Translations under genes and position numbers: made by a program
Part shown: in pieces, positions 55,401 through 61,169 of the stretch
Numbering within the stretch: position 1 is the first letter of the stretch
How the letters are laid out: each line of letters starts with the position of its first letter
Notes under the pieces: model-generated
The model's database searches: none
What the model was told of the DNA's origin: nothing
What the model saw: the letters and a program-made list of their open reading frames with translations, nothing else
NCBI RefSeq assembly: GCF_963082655.1
Contig: NC_081556.1
Span: 2,480,001 to 2,544,000, forward strand
DNA length: 64,000 bases
Direction: 5' to 3'
DNA from: Stomoxys calcitrans
Lineage: Eukaryota; Arthropoda; Insecta; Diptera; Muscidae

Positions 55401-55707
55401 CATACAAAACTGCCCCAATGTCAGCCACAATTCGGCCCATTTCGATTTGGGCCTGGCACAACATTTGCAATGGAATCTGGAACAGTTGGATCTCTGGCAC
55501 CAGCACAAGGACCAAGAGCATTTGAGTAACAAGATCTTGGACGATGAAGCGCCTTTGCTGTGCGCCAGGGAGTATCGGCGTAGTATGACCAACGGCGAAA
55601 TAGCCTTTTTCATCACAATATCGGGGGCAATTTTGATTCTAATAACGCTGATATTGCGTCTCATGTGTCGGGGGTCAAAGCACAAGGATTTGACAGCCAA
55701 ATACTAA
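4366..55707 (+). CDS. CUB/LDLa-domain single-pass membrane protein (3' five exons)
   Basis: Gene model joining 4366-4472, 9335-9508, 25870-26024, 30695-30974 and 54135-55707. All introns are GT-AG and the phases (2, 2, 1, 2) are mutually consistent, giving 762 residues to a TAA stop. Visible order: an N-terminal remainder of an earlier extracellular region; CUB1 about residues 51-170, with DWLAVYDG at 116-123; CUB2 about 189-325; a third, Cys-rich CUB-like region from 336; a fourth from 481 to about 622; an LDLa-like Cys cluster at 641-715; a hydrophobic transmembrane helix at 728-750; and a 12-residue cytoplasmic tail. CUB modules bind ligands or partner receptors outside the cell, so this is probably a cell-surface receptor or co-receptor. 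Drosophila Culd, a CUB-LDLa protein needed for rhodopsin trafficking, is one candidate relative from domain order only. The N-terminus and signal peptide are not in view. Confidence 0.88.
6480..7500 (+). mobile_element. LINE reverse-transcriptase/RNase H fragment, decayed
   Basis: Broken forward frames carry landmarks of a non-LTR retrotransposon. About 6573 reads MVAYLDIEGAFNNV (RT motif A region). About 6806 reads VVAYDDDV, a mutated form of the YADD catalytic box. About 6960-7100 gives the segment just after the RT core. About 7120-7350 gives the thumb region, containing ALRTTPSDAMNFMLHVL. About 7380-7500 enters an RNase H-like start. Frameshifts and stops make it inactive. The same family occurs on the opposite strand at 26660-28985, which supports the assignment. 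Clade is LOA/Jockey-like, not resolved. Confidence 0.8.
7731..8380 (+). repeat. Pair of diverged ~75-bp direct repeats around a 0.5-kb segment
   Basis: The stretch 7731-7804 recurs with about a dozen differences at about 8304-8380; both contain AACAATCTCTCCTTTGG and TTAAGCTCGACTTGAA. The 500 bp between them shows no coding or terminal-repeat signal that I recognise. A segmental duplication or ends of an unknown element are possible. Confidence 0.6.
8395..9030 (+). repeat. TTTTA pentanucleotide microsatellite, about 0.6 kb
   Basis: Nearly uninterrupted 5-bp units occupy about 8519-8710 and 8785-9029, separated by a short degenerate stretch near 8711-8780 and preceded by degenerate TTTAA/TTTTA repeats from 8395. 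Because 15 bp is a multiple of three, the array stays open in forward frames and would encode a Phe-Tyr-Ile-Leu repeat, which is not a gene. It lies about 300 bp upstream of the acceptor at 9334. Confidence 0.97.
9335..9508 (+). CDS. CUB gene, exon with the start of CUB1
   Basis: 174 bp between CTTTGCAG and GTAAGTAAG. The first base completes a glycine codon and the last two start an arginine codon. It encodes residues 37-93 of the visible protein, including SYCEREYRDCRLQTC and then YPGLYPRALNCRYKL. The Pro-Gly-Tyr pattern followed by Cys at 68 is typical of the first strands of a CUB domain. Of the frames open here, only this one joins both neighbours. Confidence 0.9.
11590..12480. repeat. 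Interspersed repeat family C, two halves in opposite orientation
   Basis: 11590-12120 contains units of about 170 bp in minus orientation, recognised by the recurring GATCGGTTTATATGGCAGCT and CATGCAAAATTTCAG segments. At about 12130-12172 there is a GTCC/GTCT block, after which the sequence continues as the plus-orientation family (GCACAAATACTTCTTATTAA, then ATATAGCTGCCATATAAACC). The two halves therefore meet tail-to-head in inverted orientation at the GTCC block. Confidence 0.7.
12570..14370 (+). repeat. Interspersed tandem-unit repeat, family D, near full length
   Basis: It begins around GGCTGAACCGATTACCTTGA and ends with a GC-rich palindromic tip, GGACCGGGCCCGGTTC, at about 14345. Between them, units of about 120-137 bp carry a GGGACTCAAATGAAAGGTAT core at about 12729, 13450, 13569, 13706, 13832 and 13962. 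A minus-strand copy with the same two ends is at 36437-37660. No coding capacity is seen. Transposition class is unknown. Confidence 0.75.
16125..16270 (-). mobile_element. tRNA-derived SINE, 3' fragment
   Basis: Matches in reverse orientation the 3' half of the SINE copies at 26350-26636 and 52655-52918 (conserved CTCAATGATAAG and CAATGAG segments). The tRNA-like head is missing. Confidence 0.65.
16345..16885 (+). repeat. Interspersed repeat family E
   Basis: It opens with AGGTTAGGTTGAAAAGAGG and a segment ending TAAGCCAGTAATTGACTTGT. The first 120 bp match 28503-28640, and the GAAAGCCGGGCAATG part near 16586 matches 42597-42611. No terminal repeats or open frame were recognised. Confidence 0.6.
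17040..18620. repeat. Scattered fragments of family D and a related repeat
   Basis: 17080-17400 and 17660-17760 carry diverged family D cores (for example GATCAAATGAAAAG, then AGATTACGAATATGATATT-like text). 18340-18480 matches the internal part of the family D copy near 37520-37650 (GAGGGTCCGCCC and GATATCAAAAAATT). Between these the sequence is AT-rich without recognisable structure. Confidence 0.45.
19839..20445 (-). mobile_element. Palindromic non-autonomous mariner/Tc1-type element
   Basis: 607 bp flanked by TA on both sides (19837-19838 and 20446-20447), the expected target duplication. The arms 19839-20033 and 20251-20445 are 195-bp inverted repeats with one visible mismatch. Each starts with AAGGGTGATTTTTTTGAGG and continues past the TIR into the start of a transposase (MNRLTNEQ, IIEFYYQNQCSVRNVF). 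The 217-bp centre, read on the minus strand, encodes a mid-transposase piece containing FSDEAHFWLNGYVNKQNCR and ending GRNVTVN, characteristic of the catalytic DDE core. The 3' half of the original element is gone, replaced by an inverted copy of the 5' end. It cannot make transposase but has good ends. Confidence 0.92.
20750..21235 (+). repeat. Tandem ~150-bp units (three copies)
   Basis: Three units share GATCGGTTGAAAATTGTAGTT, cited here only by position (cores at about 20886, 21041 and 21187), and GGGAGCTATAT. Spacing is about 144-155 bp. The units resemble those of families A and C but are a distinct subfamily. Confidence 0.7.
21238..21415. repeat. Nested inverted repeat, hairpin-forming
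   Basis: 21238-21282 pairs with 21373-21415 (outer arms about 43-45 bp, few mismatches) and 21320-21331 pairs perfectly with 21363-21374. The right arm is nearly continuous, while the left arm has an extra segment of about 37 bp between the two stems. It sits between two arrays of interspersed repeats. Function unknown. Confidence 0.75.
21540..23360 (+). repeat. Interspersed tandem-unit repeat, family A, near full length
   Basis: The left part holds a GTCCGTCCGTCTGTCC block (about 21645-21660) and a poly-T (21711-21724). Nine tandem units follow with cores near 21840, 21996, 22147, 22295, 22450, 22602, 22754, 22890 and 23043 (spacing 136-156 bp). The tail ends in GTTCGGCCCGGCC followed by TTTTTACTTGTTTG at about 23345-23361. 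The same architecture in reverse is at 31352-32684. The plan (GTCY block, tandem units, palindromic 3' tip) is like mini-me/DINE-1 (Helentron-related) elements of flies. There is no coding capacity. Confidence 0.85.
24187..24500. mobile_element. MITE-like element rich in CTGCTGTTT motifs
   Basis: Ends are short inverted repeats: TTACACTCA at the left and TGAGTGTAA at the right, each extended by imperfect AAATTT pairing. The interior carries repeated TTTGCTGTTTTAGC and TTACTGCTGTCACATT segments. A second copy with the same ends and motif is at 57255-57669. No target duplication is obvious and no coding sequence is present. Confidence 0.72.
25870..26024 (+). CDS. CUB gene, exon with the middle of CUB1
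   Basis: 155 bp between CATTTTAG and GTAAGT, joining in phase (AG|A arginine at entry, G|GC glycine at exit). It encodes residues 95-145. C95, C101 and C113 precede DWLAVYDG (116-123), the conserved acidic and aromatic strand of CUB domains, followed by HSPLIGKFCG, the usual Leu-x-Gly-x-Phe-Cys-Gly strand. Confidence 0.93.
26350..26636 (-). mobile_element. tRNA-derived SINE, full-length-like copy
   Basis: Read on the minus strand it starts GGAGGCCACCGTAGCGCAGA (A-box-like), reaches a diverged B-box (GGATTTGTATC) about 45 bp later, then the SINE body with AGGCCCCTTATCATTGA and the tail TGAGAAGTTTGCCCCAGTTC. Box order and spacing match a tRNA-type pol III promoter. Truncated relative to the copy at 61170 by loss of part of the GC-rich middle. 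Confidence 0.85.
27970..28282 (+). mobile_element. SINE-like repeat with CAA tail, inserted in the LINE
   Basis: It contains two tandem copies (about 27976-28075 and 28098-28195, offset 122 bp) sharing TAAATAACCAATGGCCACCAT. It continues with a GAAAATGTGG segment and ends in a CAACAACAACAACA tail at about 28267-28280. LINE sequence resumes immediately after the tail, so this is a later insertion on the opposite strand. Confidence 0.7.
28503..28640 (+). repeat. Family E fragment inside the LINE
   Basis: About 135 bp match the start of the family E copy at 16345 (TTAGGTTGAAAAGA, CTAAGCCAGTAA), and LINE sequence is recognisable on both sides. Confidence 0.65.
28986..29860. repeat. Degenerate short-period repeat field
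   Basis: A diverged motif of roughly 30-40 bp, combining GAAATTTTCTC with AAGACAAAATTTCC, recurs about 25 times. Similar text occurs briefly at 26270-26350. Copies are too diverged to fix a single period by eye. Confidence 0.65.
30695..30974 (+). CDS. CUB gene, exon with the end of CUB1 and the start of CUB2
   Basis: 280 bp between CGTTACAG and GTAAAT. Entry completes a glycine codon and exit leaves AG of a serine. Residues 147-238 include YMYVEFVTSP, the last CUB1 strand, a linker with NWPGH, and GICDWLLSS, whose Cys189 opens CUB2. CSYHIKG and IVRLYFP are the second and third strands of CUB2. The downstream AAGG/TAAAT donor is slightly weaker than the others. Confidence 0.92.
31352..32684 (-). 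repeat. Interspersed tandem-unit repeat, family A, full-length-like
   Basis: In reverse orientation it shows both ends of the family. AAAAGGCGTCAACTTCGGCC at about 31358 is the complement of the 3' tip, and GGTGGTGGGCATA at about 32669-32681 is the complement of the 5' TATGCCCACCACC end. Six units lie between, with cores near 31570, 31725, 31876, 32030, 32185 and 32336 (spacing about 151-155 bp). A diverged GGAC block is at about 32533-32550. Confidence 0.82.
35795..36342 (-). repeat. Family C interspersed repeat, 5'-end copy
   Basis: Two units of about 165 bp (TTCAGCTCAATCGGACAAAA, TTCAGCTCAATAGGACAAAA) are followed by GACAAACGGACGGACATGGC at 36191, then TATATACTTAATGGGGTCCC and the terminal GGTGGTGGGTATA at about 36328-36340. 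This copy shows what the seed of the 62.5-kb minisatellite looks like before expansion. Confidence 0.75.
36437..37660 (-). repeat. Family D interspersed repeat, near full length
   Basis: Reverse of the element at 12570-14370. It starts ACTAGCTGATCAGGG, has about seven units carrying the complement of the family core (CCCATATTGC) at spacing of 110-130 bp, and ends near AATCGCTTCAGCGGTTCATA. Confidence 0.75.
37840..39010. repeat. GGTACC-rich tandem repeats, two nested unit sizes
   Basis: 37850-38260 contains about three units of about 125-170 bp with AATTTCAGACCTCTA. 38330-38940 contains about 2.3 copies of a unit of about 265 bp with TAAACGTACTATTTCTCC at about 38333, 38593 and 38867. AAAGTACCAAATGGTACCAA recurs throughout. 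No coding or terminal-repeat signal. Confidence 0.75.
40160..40440 (-). mobile_element. tRNA-derived SINE copy
   Basis: In reverse orientation it has the SINE body (GGGGATAACC, GATAAGGGGCCTCC) and the box-B-like complement GTTCGAACCCAGGCG. The A box end is damaged (TGAGCTACGG). It is diverged from the other copies. Confidence 0.8.
40625..41260 (-). repeat. Interspersed repeat fragments related to family A
   Basis: About 40640-40970 has reverse family units (GATAATAAATGC, GAGCAATAAATG). About 40975-41010 has the 3' tip in reverse (AAGCGTGCTAAGTTCGGCC). The following text to 41260 matches 62088-62250 (CAAACTTCTGTCAAACCAGC). Confidence 0.65.
41511..42462 (+). repeat. Family C interspersed repeat, full-length-like
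   Basis: Both ends are visible: TTTTTATACCTTCAACC on the left and GAACTTAGCACGCTTTTACT ending at about 42456. A diverged GTCC block is at about 41650, then units of about 150-170 bp with ATATAAACCGATCTC. No coding capacity. Confidence 0.78.
42525..42780 (+). repeat. Family E fragment
   Basis: Shares GAAAGCCGGGCAATG and the initial AGGTAAGGTTAAAAAGAG with the copy at 16345-16885, with an internal deletion. Confidence 0.5.
43070..43566 (+). repeat. Tandem duplication of a ~245-bp unit
   Basis: 43076-43310 and about 43311-43565 align throughout (for example TTTTCCTTTCATTTTCCATT, CTTGGTTATGCTTATTTTAC). The second copy is expanded by ATATAT runs at 43382 and 43430. A short piece of the same unit end (GAGTACCCCTAAT) is at 41460. 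Confidence 0.8.
44245..44445 (+). mobile_element. tRNA-derived SINE copy, 3'-truncated
   Basis: A-box-like GTAACGCAGAGGTTAGCATG at about 44264, a B-box region lost (reads GACTTTGAAGGAGAAC), then the SINE body with TGTGAGGTACTACGCC. The tail is replaced by GTGGACAAAAATGCAAAAAT, a sequence also following the SINE fragment at 16250. Confidence 0.78.
44566..44650 (+). mobile_element. SINE tRNA-like head
   Basis: GCCACCGTAGTGCAGAGGTT (A box) and GGGTTCGAATCC (perfect B box) at tRNA-like spacing. The downstream SINE body is diverged or absent after about 44660. Not an intact tRNA: no acceptor stem pairing was found. Confidence 0.75.
46206..46230. repeat. CA microsatellite
   Basis: Uninterrupted AC dinucleotide run of 25 bp. 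Similar short runs lie at 51671-51692 and 55832-55852, and a GT run at 51929-51946. Confidence 0.95.
46959..47190 (+). mobile_element. tRNA-derived SINE copy
   Basis: GAGGCCACCGTGGCGCAGAG (A box) at about 46961, GGGTTCAAATCCC (B box) about 45 bp later, a shortened body and the tail TACCTTAATGGAATCTTCGA. Lacks the GC-rich middle found at 61300. It sits about 200 bp left of the big minisatellite. Confidence 0.85.
47395..49810. repeat. GGAC-based minisatellite of 2.4 kb with higher-order repeat
   Basis: Built from units near GGACGGACAAAA, with variants ending ATAA or AAGGGA. 47395-48000 is fairly regular; 48000-49810 is diverged and organised in a larger period. The block around GAGCTGTCAGGCAAAAGGAG appears at about 48270 and 48838, with a diverged version at about 49330. 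The block around CGGATACAGGAGCAGAT appears at about 48668 and 49147, spacing about 480-570 bp. The lack of stops in several frames on both strands is a by-product of composition. The left edge continues the GATAAACGG text of an interspersed repeat. Confidence 0.9.
50573..50738 (-). mobile_element. Second SINE-like family, tRNA-like head
   Basis: On the minus strand it starts GGCGTCCAGGTAGCCGAGTT with an A-box-like TAGCCGAGTTGTTAGCG and a B-box-like segment near GATCGTGGATACGA, and ends at TAACCTAACTT. A shorter similar head (GATAGCCCAGTGGATGGCAC) lies in the same orientation at about 50040-50092. No other copies in the window, so the family assignment is tentative. Confidence 0.5.
52655..52918 (-). 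mobile_element. tRNA-derived SINE copy
   Basis: Reverse orientation. Head at 52905-52918 (complement GGCTACCGTAGCGCAGAGGT), B-box complement GATTTGAACCC at about 52852, the CGAACGGCGTGCCGCAGTGC segment at about 52747, and the SINE tail at 52655-52700. Confidence 0.87.
54135..55707 (+). CDS. CUB gene, terminal exon: CUB2-4, LDLa-like, TM, tail
   Basis: 1,573 bp starting after CCATTACAG. The first base completes Ser239, followed by 523 codons and TAA. Order: the rest of CUB2 to about residue 325 (YDGDC then LTIYDSD); a CUB-like module from Cys336 with an unusual CTRCHEERVDKLVIW insert; another from Cys481 to about 622; an LDLa-like module with Cys at 641, 645, 652, 659, 665 and probably 715 (CSFKC, ICLPRHLVCDG); transmembrane segment IAFFITISGAILILITLIL at 728-746 and a few following residues; tail RGSKHKDLTAKY. 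The canonical LDLa acidic SDE motif is missing. The long open frame, high GC relative to its surroundings and good domain text make this the safest coding call in the window. Confidence 0.96.
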
Positions 55708-56790
55708 TGAAAGAATTAAATAAGAAAGGTCAAAAACTATTGTCTTACGCACACTACTACACACACAAAAAATCCACACAGGCATTTGTTGAAATCTTTT
55801 CAAAGACAAAGGAAACTAGGAAAACAAACACTCACACACACACACACACACAAGGTTATTTAGTGAATAGTTTAAACTCGAAACGAAGAGACAAAATACC
55901 ACACTTACACCACATTTACATATATGATTGGTAAGAGTTGTCAAGGCTCAGTTTAAGAATCATTTTTTTTTTAATTTTTAGATTTTTTGTTCTAGAAAAC
56001 GATAAACTGCCTTTATTTGCCGCCATTAAAGAAAATTATTTAGATTTAGAAAAAATATATCAACATTATAACACTCACACATACACACACATATGTACAC
56101 AAGAATTATAACTTTTAAAAAGTTAAAACCATACACCAACACAATTGAATATTAGTTACAAAAATTTTAAGGAAATCTTTCACAAGCTCTCCTATTGGGC
56201 TAACTGGCACTAGTAACAAAACTTTCAGAACTCCTCTTGTTGTCTTTCCATCTTCCTCACTCACTCTCTCTCTCTCTCTCTCCCGGTTAAGAAAACAAGA
56301 CAAGGCTAAATCACCGACATTGAGGCTACACCAATGCAACTAAACGGACAACAACAAGCAAAGTCTCCTCAGACCGCCAATAATAAATGAAATGAATACA
56401 ATAGCAGAAAAAAATATAACAAAAAAAAAAGATTATGAAAAAAATTAAAACAAATGGAAAGAAATTCTAAAGAATGTAATATTTTTTTGCACAAATATCG
56501 TGGAAAGAGAATTACCCAAAGAAAAAAAAGAGAATAAATATTTTGTGAAGTTAATTTATAAGGAATTATAGAAAAACCAACAAAAAAAAAGGACAAGGAC
56601 AATGGACAGCAGCAGCAATTGTGTAAATTGCAAATTTTGTCAGGCAAATAAACCCCAAACAAATGTTGATGTAAAAAATATACACAAAACCTTCCAAAGA
56701 AAAAGGAAAACAGAAAAAAACTCACCCCTCTCCCAAAAAACAATAACCAAAATCAGAATAAAAAAGACACTGCGCAGATCTTCAATTTAG
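55708..56790 (+). other. Probable 3' UTR and polyadenylation region of the CUB gene
   Basis: A-rich sequence after the stop with candidate AATAAA signals at 56382-56387, 56533-56538 and 56757-56762. It contains CA (55832-55852) and CT (56263-56283) microsatellites. Which signal is used cannot be told from sequence. Confidence 0.45.
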
Positions 56791-57124
56791 AGAAGACGCC
56801 CATTATGATTGTACACGTAGTTTTTAATGCAAATGACCTTAGCCAAGTAAGATTATGATTATTATGATTATGATTATGATTATTATTACTATAATTAACA
56901 TAGTAATTATTTGTAAATGTAAGATTGTACGCAACATTTAGACGCAATACAAAGAAAAGGTGAAGAATAGCCCCAAAGAACAAATAATTGATATAAATAA
57001 TAATAAAAAGCAAGGATATACCTGAACATCTGTGACATACAGCAGTTTTATTTCTACACACAACTATGCTTTAAGGTAAGGCTTTAGTTGTACGCAGGGG
57101 CATATATGCAAATATTTAACCAAT

Positions 57125-57250
57125 TAAAAGGTGTTAAGTTCGGCCTGGCCGAACTTTGGATATCCACCGCCATAGATTTACATCTTATCCCAATTGCATA
57201 GAATCGGATATTCAGAAGACCGGCACAGCTATATATAAGAACCCAATCAC
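57125..57250 (-). repeat. Interspersed repeat tip fragment
   Basis: GTTAAGTTCGGCCTGGCCGA at about 57130 is the reversed 3' tip seen at 23330 and 31358, followed by TGGATATCCACCGCCATAGA. Only about 120 bp remain before the adjoining MITE. Confidence 0.6.
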
Positions 57251-57254
57251 AACA

Positions 57255-57669
57255 TACACTCAGAGAAGTTGTTTAATAAAAACAGCAAAATTGTTTGCTG
57301 TAACAGCAGAAAGTCAGCAGAAAATGGTCGGTAATATTTTGCTAAAATAGCAAACATTTTCTGCTGTTTTTATTTTCTTTTCATCTTTCAATTTTAGTGG
57401 CACATATCGTGCATTTGTTTCTAATTTTCTACAATTCCATAATTTTTCAACGATTTTAAATAACAGCAGACAAAATCATATTCAGGCTTTAACGCAAAAA
57501 CCGTATGACCAAAATTGAAAAAAATTTATATTAATATGTGGCAAGTGCTTTTATTGTAGTTGAGAAGTTCAAAAACATTCTATGGTTGCATTCAAATGGT
57601 AAACATTTTTAATTTAATGTCAGCATGCAGTGTTTGCTGATGTCACGTTGACTAATTTCTCTGGGTGTA
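57255..57669. mobile_element. MITE-like element, second CTG/CAG copy
   Basis: Ends TACACTCAGAGAA and TTTCTCTGGGTGTA are inverted repeats matching the element at 24187-24500. The interior has TTTGCTGTAACAGCAGAAAG and AGCAAACATTTTCTGCTG. About 100 bp longer than the first copy. No coding sequence. Confidence 0.72.
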
Positions 57670-57689
57670 AGACCTTTTACGATAGGCAC

Positions 57690-59395
57690 GTTTACGCACG
57701 AGTTGAAAACCCCCGAAATACAGGCCGAGATCATCAGGCAAATAGCTGTAAACAGACCGGAATTTCTGCTGGAAGACAAAAGCTAGTACTCATAGGCAAG
57801 GGCAAAGATGATCGCATATCTCCATAGTCATACAGGCCACTCTGCTTGGGAAGCGTTTCTGTCGACAGGGAAGCGTTTGAAGCGACTTATAAGGCCACGG
57901 CCGCAGGAAACCATCTTGAAGGAGGTAGACTCTCAATGAGATAACATGGCTTACGGACCGAAATGTCCACAATCGGAGCTCTCAGAGATGTGATAAAATT
58001 GGACAGTTATACATAGAGTAGAAGAGGCTGGGCGAAGAAACCTCTATTTCAGGCCAATCTGCTCTTGGTCACACTGGATGTGAAGAACGCATTCAATAGT
58101 CCTTCGGCCACTAAGAGAGGATTTTAATGTAACGGTATATCTGATTAGAATAATGATAAGTTATCTGCATGACATGGTACTGATGTACAACTCTTAGGAT
58201 GGAATGAGTGAATATAAGGTCACATTAGGAGTTCCGGGTCTCAGAAATGCCAGTTTTAATGGGATACTGAGAACAGAAAAGGCAGACCGAACCTTTCGAG
58301 AAGAAAATGCTGACGATGTCGCTGCGGTCAACACGGCAAGAGAGTTCAAACTGCAGCAAGTGATGCGAAGAGTAAAGAACCGGCTGGACTCCCACGATGC
58401 TCAAGACGGAATTACTACTCCCAAAGAGAAAAAATATGGATATATGCGTAGAAGACATACTCTTAAAGACAAAGAGATCACTTAAATATCTAAGGATCCG
58501 ACTGAATACAAAGCTGACCTATGCAAAGGAAATCCGACATGGGACGACAAAGAGCTCCTAGGATAATGCTTTGACTAATGGCGAACATAGGTTGATCTGA
58601 ATATGAAGTCATATTAGGAGCGGCCCAAGGCTCCATACTTTATCCGGGTCTCAGGAATGCCAGTTACGATGGTATACTGCGAACAGAAATGCCAGACGGT
58701 ACATTTTTAGTAGAATATGCTGACGTTATCGCTACGGTCAACAAGGCAAGAGAGTTCAAACTGCAGCAGGTGATGCTAAGAGTAAAGAACTGGCTGGAAT
58801 CCCACGACCTGCAACTTGCGATGCTCAAGACGGAGTTACTACTCCCAAAGAGAAAAAATATGGATAAGTGCCTAGACGACATGCTGGTAAAGACAAAGAG
58901 ATCACTTAAATATCTAAGGATCCGACTGGATACAAAGCTGACCAATGTAGAGGAAATCTGGTACGTGACAATAAAGAGCTGCGACGGTAATGGCGAACAT
59001 AGGTGCGGCTCTCTTGAGCAGGCGCAGACTCCTAATGGAGTAAAAGCGCAGACTCCTAATGGATCGTGTAAACAAAGGTGGATGAATGCGATTCGGGGCA
59101 GATGGACGCGACAAATTATCCCCGATATACGGATGTGGAGAGAAAGGATACACGGCGCAACGTCAACTATTATGCTACACAAATGTTGACAGCCCATGGT
59201 TACTTCCGGAAATACCTACGCAAAATGGGTAAATGCTCTTCTAGCAAGTGTATTTATGAGAAGCTAGAAGTTGCAGACAATGAAGAGCACACATTCTTCC
59301 ACTACAAGCGCTAGGTCGAAAGACACTGAAAACAGCAACGTTTCTGCTGGAACAAAAATCCAGAGAATGTTGGATAACGAGAGGAACAAACAAAT
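57690..59395 (+). mobile_element. R1-type LINE, RT to C-terminal segment, decayed and internally duplicated
   Basis: Forward pieces: about 57785 KLVLIGKGKDDRISP (RT start); about 57975 STIGALRDVI-like text; about 58063 LLVTLDVKNAFNS (motif A region, R1-like); about 58600-58740 GAAQGSILY and YADVIA, a mutated YADD box; about 58780 WLESHDLQLAMLKTELLLPK (following helix); about 59090-59310 the C-terminal region with GYFRKYLRKMGKC and EEHTFFHYKR. A stretch of the RT (58205-58510) is repeated at 58605-58950. Stops and frameshifts occur throughout. Confidence 0.8.
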
Positions 59396-59566
59396 ACTGA
59401 GCAGGAAGAAGGCCTAGTGCCAGTGACGCACTATGGAAAAATGAGGCAAAAATTCTATAAAACCCAAAAAGTGCTGCAATTTTGATGAAATTGGAAAAAA
59501 TTCCAGAAGACGTATTGTATTTTTAAATTTTGACATTAGACACCTCGTAGTGGCAAAGGGTGCTCG

Positions 59567-59702
59567 GGTTGGAGTCGAAGTCGGAGTCGAAGTCGAAGTC
59601 GAAGTCGGAGTCGAAGTCGAAGTCGGAGTCGAAGTCGGAGTCGAAGTCGGAGTCGGAGTCGAAGTCGGAGTCGAAGTCGGAGTCGAAGTCGGAGTCGAAG
59701 TA
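59567..59702. repeat. GAAGTC/GGAGTC hexamer minisatellite
   Basis: About 22 hexamers, mostly alternating GAAGTC and GGAGTC so that the effective period is 12 bp. Flanks contain related CTCTGACTCCGGCTC text. Open frames on both strands (Glu/Val or Asp/Ser repeats) are compositional. Confidence 0.95.
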
Positions 59703-59759
59703 GTAAACCAGAGTCAGAGCAAGCGTGCTCAACTCTGAACCAAACTCTGACTCCGGCTC

Positions 59760-60215
59760 AATAGTGTTCTGAAAACCTTAACAGCTGCATTTATTTCTCG
59801 ATTTCACTGAAATTCGAAATATGGAATAGTTTTAAGCCTCCCGAAATCCAACTCAAAAATGGTACAGATCGCACTTTATTTAGATATAGCTGCCTTATAG
59901 ACCGATCTGCCGATTATGGGATTAAGGGTAAGGTTCCATAAAAGCTGCATTTATTAAACAATGCAGCTCTTATGGCTGCAACAATGAGTTGTATTTAAAC
60001 TCTCGACAGTCGACCCATATATGCTTCCGATCTGCCGATTAAGGGTCTGAAACCGATAAAAGCTGAATTTATTTCTCGATTTCGCCGAAATTTGAAAAAG
60101 CGAGTTTATTTAAGCCTCCTGACATCTGACCCAAATGTAGTTAAGGTCATACTATATTTAGATATAGTTGCCATATAAACCGATCTTACAATTTACGGTT
60201 TTAATTATTTATTTA
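59760..60215 (+). repeat. Family A-related units
   Basis: Three diverged units with GCATTTATTTCTCGATTTCA-type cores near 59788, 59945 and 60066, and ATATAGCTGCCTTATAGACC. No ends recognised. Confidence 0.65.
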
Positions 60216-60352
60216 ACGTTTTATTATTTTACGTATTATATTATGTATTTTACGTATTAGAAGCTATAATTTTGCTTTAAATGTGCATCTTTTATTTGCA
60301 TTATGGGCAATGAAGTAAAATTACGACATAGGCTATAATGGGAGCTATACTA

Positions 60353-60585
60353 TTGGGTTGCCCAAAAAGTAATTACGGATTTTTTAAAAGAAACCAAATG
60401 TATTTTTAATAAAACTTAGAATAAACTTTAATCAAATATACTTTTTTTACACTTTTTTTCTAAAGCAAGCTAAAAGTAACAGTAACTGACAGAAGAAAGA
60501 ATGCAATTACAGAGTCACAAGTTGTAAAAAAATTTGTCAACGCCGACTATATGAAAAATCCGCAATTACTTTTTGGGCAACCCAA
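60353..60585. mobile_element. Mariner-type MITE with perfect TA target duplication
   Basis: 233 bp flanked by TA at 60351-60352 and 60586-60587. Terminal inverted repeats TTGGGTTGCCCAAAAAGTAA and its complement, extending into ATTACGGATTTTT / AAAAATCCGCAATT with one mismatch. The sequence next to the right TIR, GTCAACGCCGACTATATG, would fit the start of an ancestral transcribed region, but there is no coding capacity. Confidence 0.92.
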
Positions 60586-61169
60586 TATATTTACACAGCT
60601 ATATCAAAGAGGAACTGTGCTTAATTTCAAGTGGATACCTCTCTCCCCTTTTATGCTATAGTGATTTTATTTGAAGACGGACGGACATATTTTTAAAGGT
60701 GTTGGATCGGAAAAGTTTTTATTCCATTTCCGCCCGTGGTGCGGCGTAGAGTAGGAAAGTGAAAATCTGAACGCAAAAGAATGAGAATAATATGGATAAA
60801 GACCAGAGATGGGGTCCTCTTCGAAGAAATGCGAAATCAGTTCTGAGGTGAAATAGACTTTTTCAGGGTTGCACAGGGTGTGTTTTAGCCGGTTCCGTTG
60901 ACAACAACGAAGTCCAGCATAAGACGATAGACGTAATCGTTACACGCATATGGCATATTCCCAACCTGACCCAAAAAAAAGTCAAAATATAGATCGATCT
61001 AGACCACACCGGACAATATATCGATAATAATCAGTGTTTGAAATTTCATCGGTATCAGGTGATACTCTTCAGGTAATACTATTTTGTTTGTTCACATGAC
61101 CCTTAATCATATGATTGTGCTTTATATCCGCTTTCTTCCAAATATAAATCGAACTGGACCATATTCCGC

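Noticed and set aside
59523..59738. Asp/Ser or Glu/Val repeat frames
   Set aside because: Translation of the GAAGTC/GGAGTC hexamer array.
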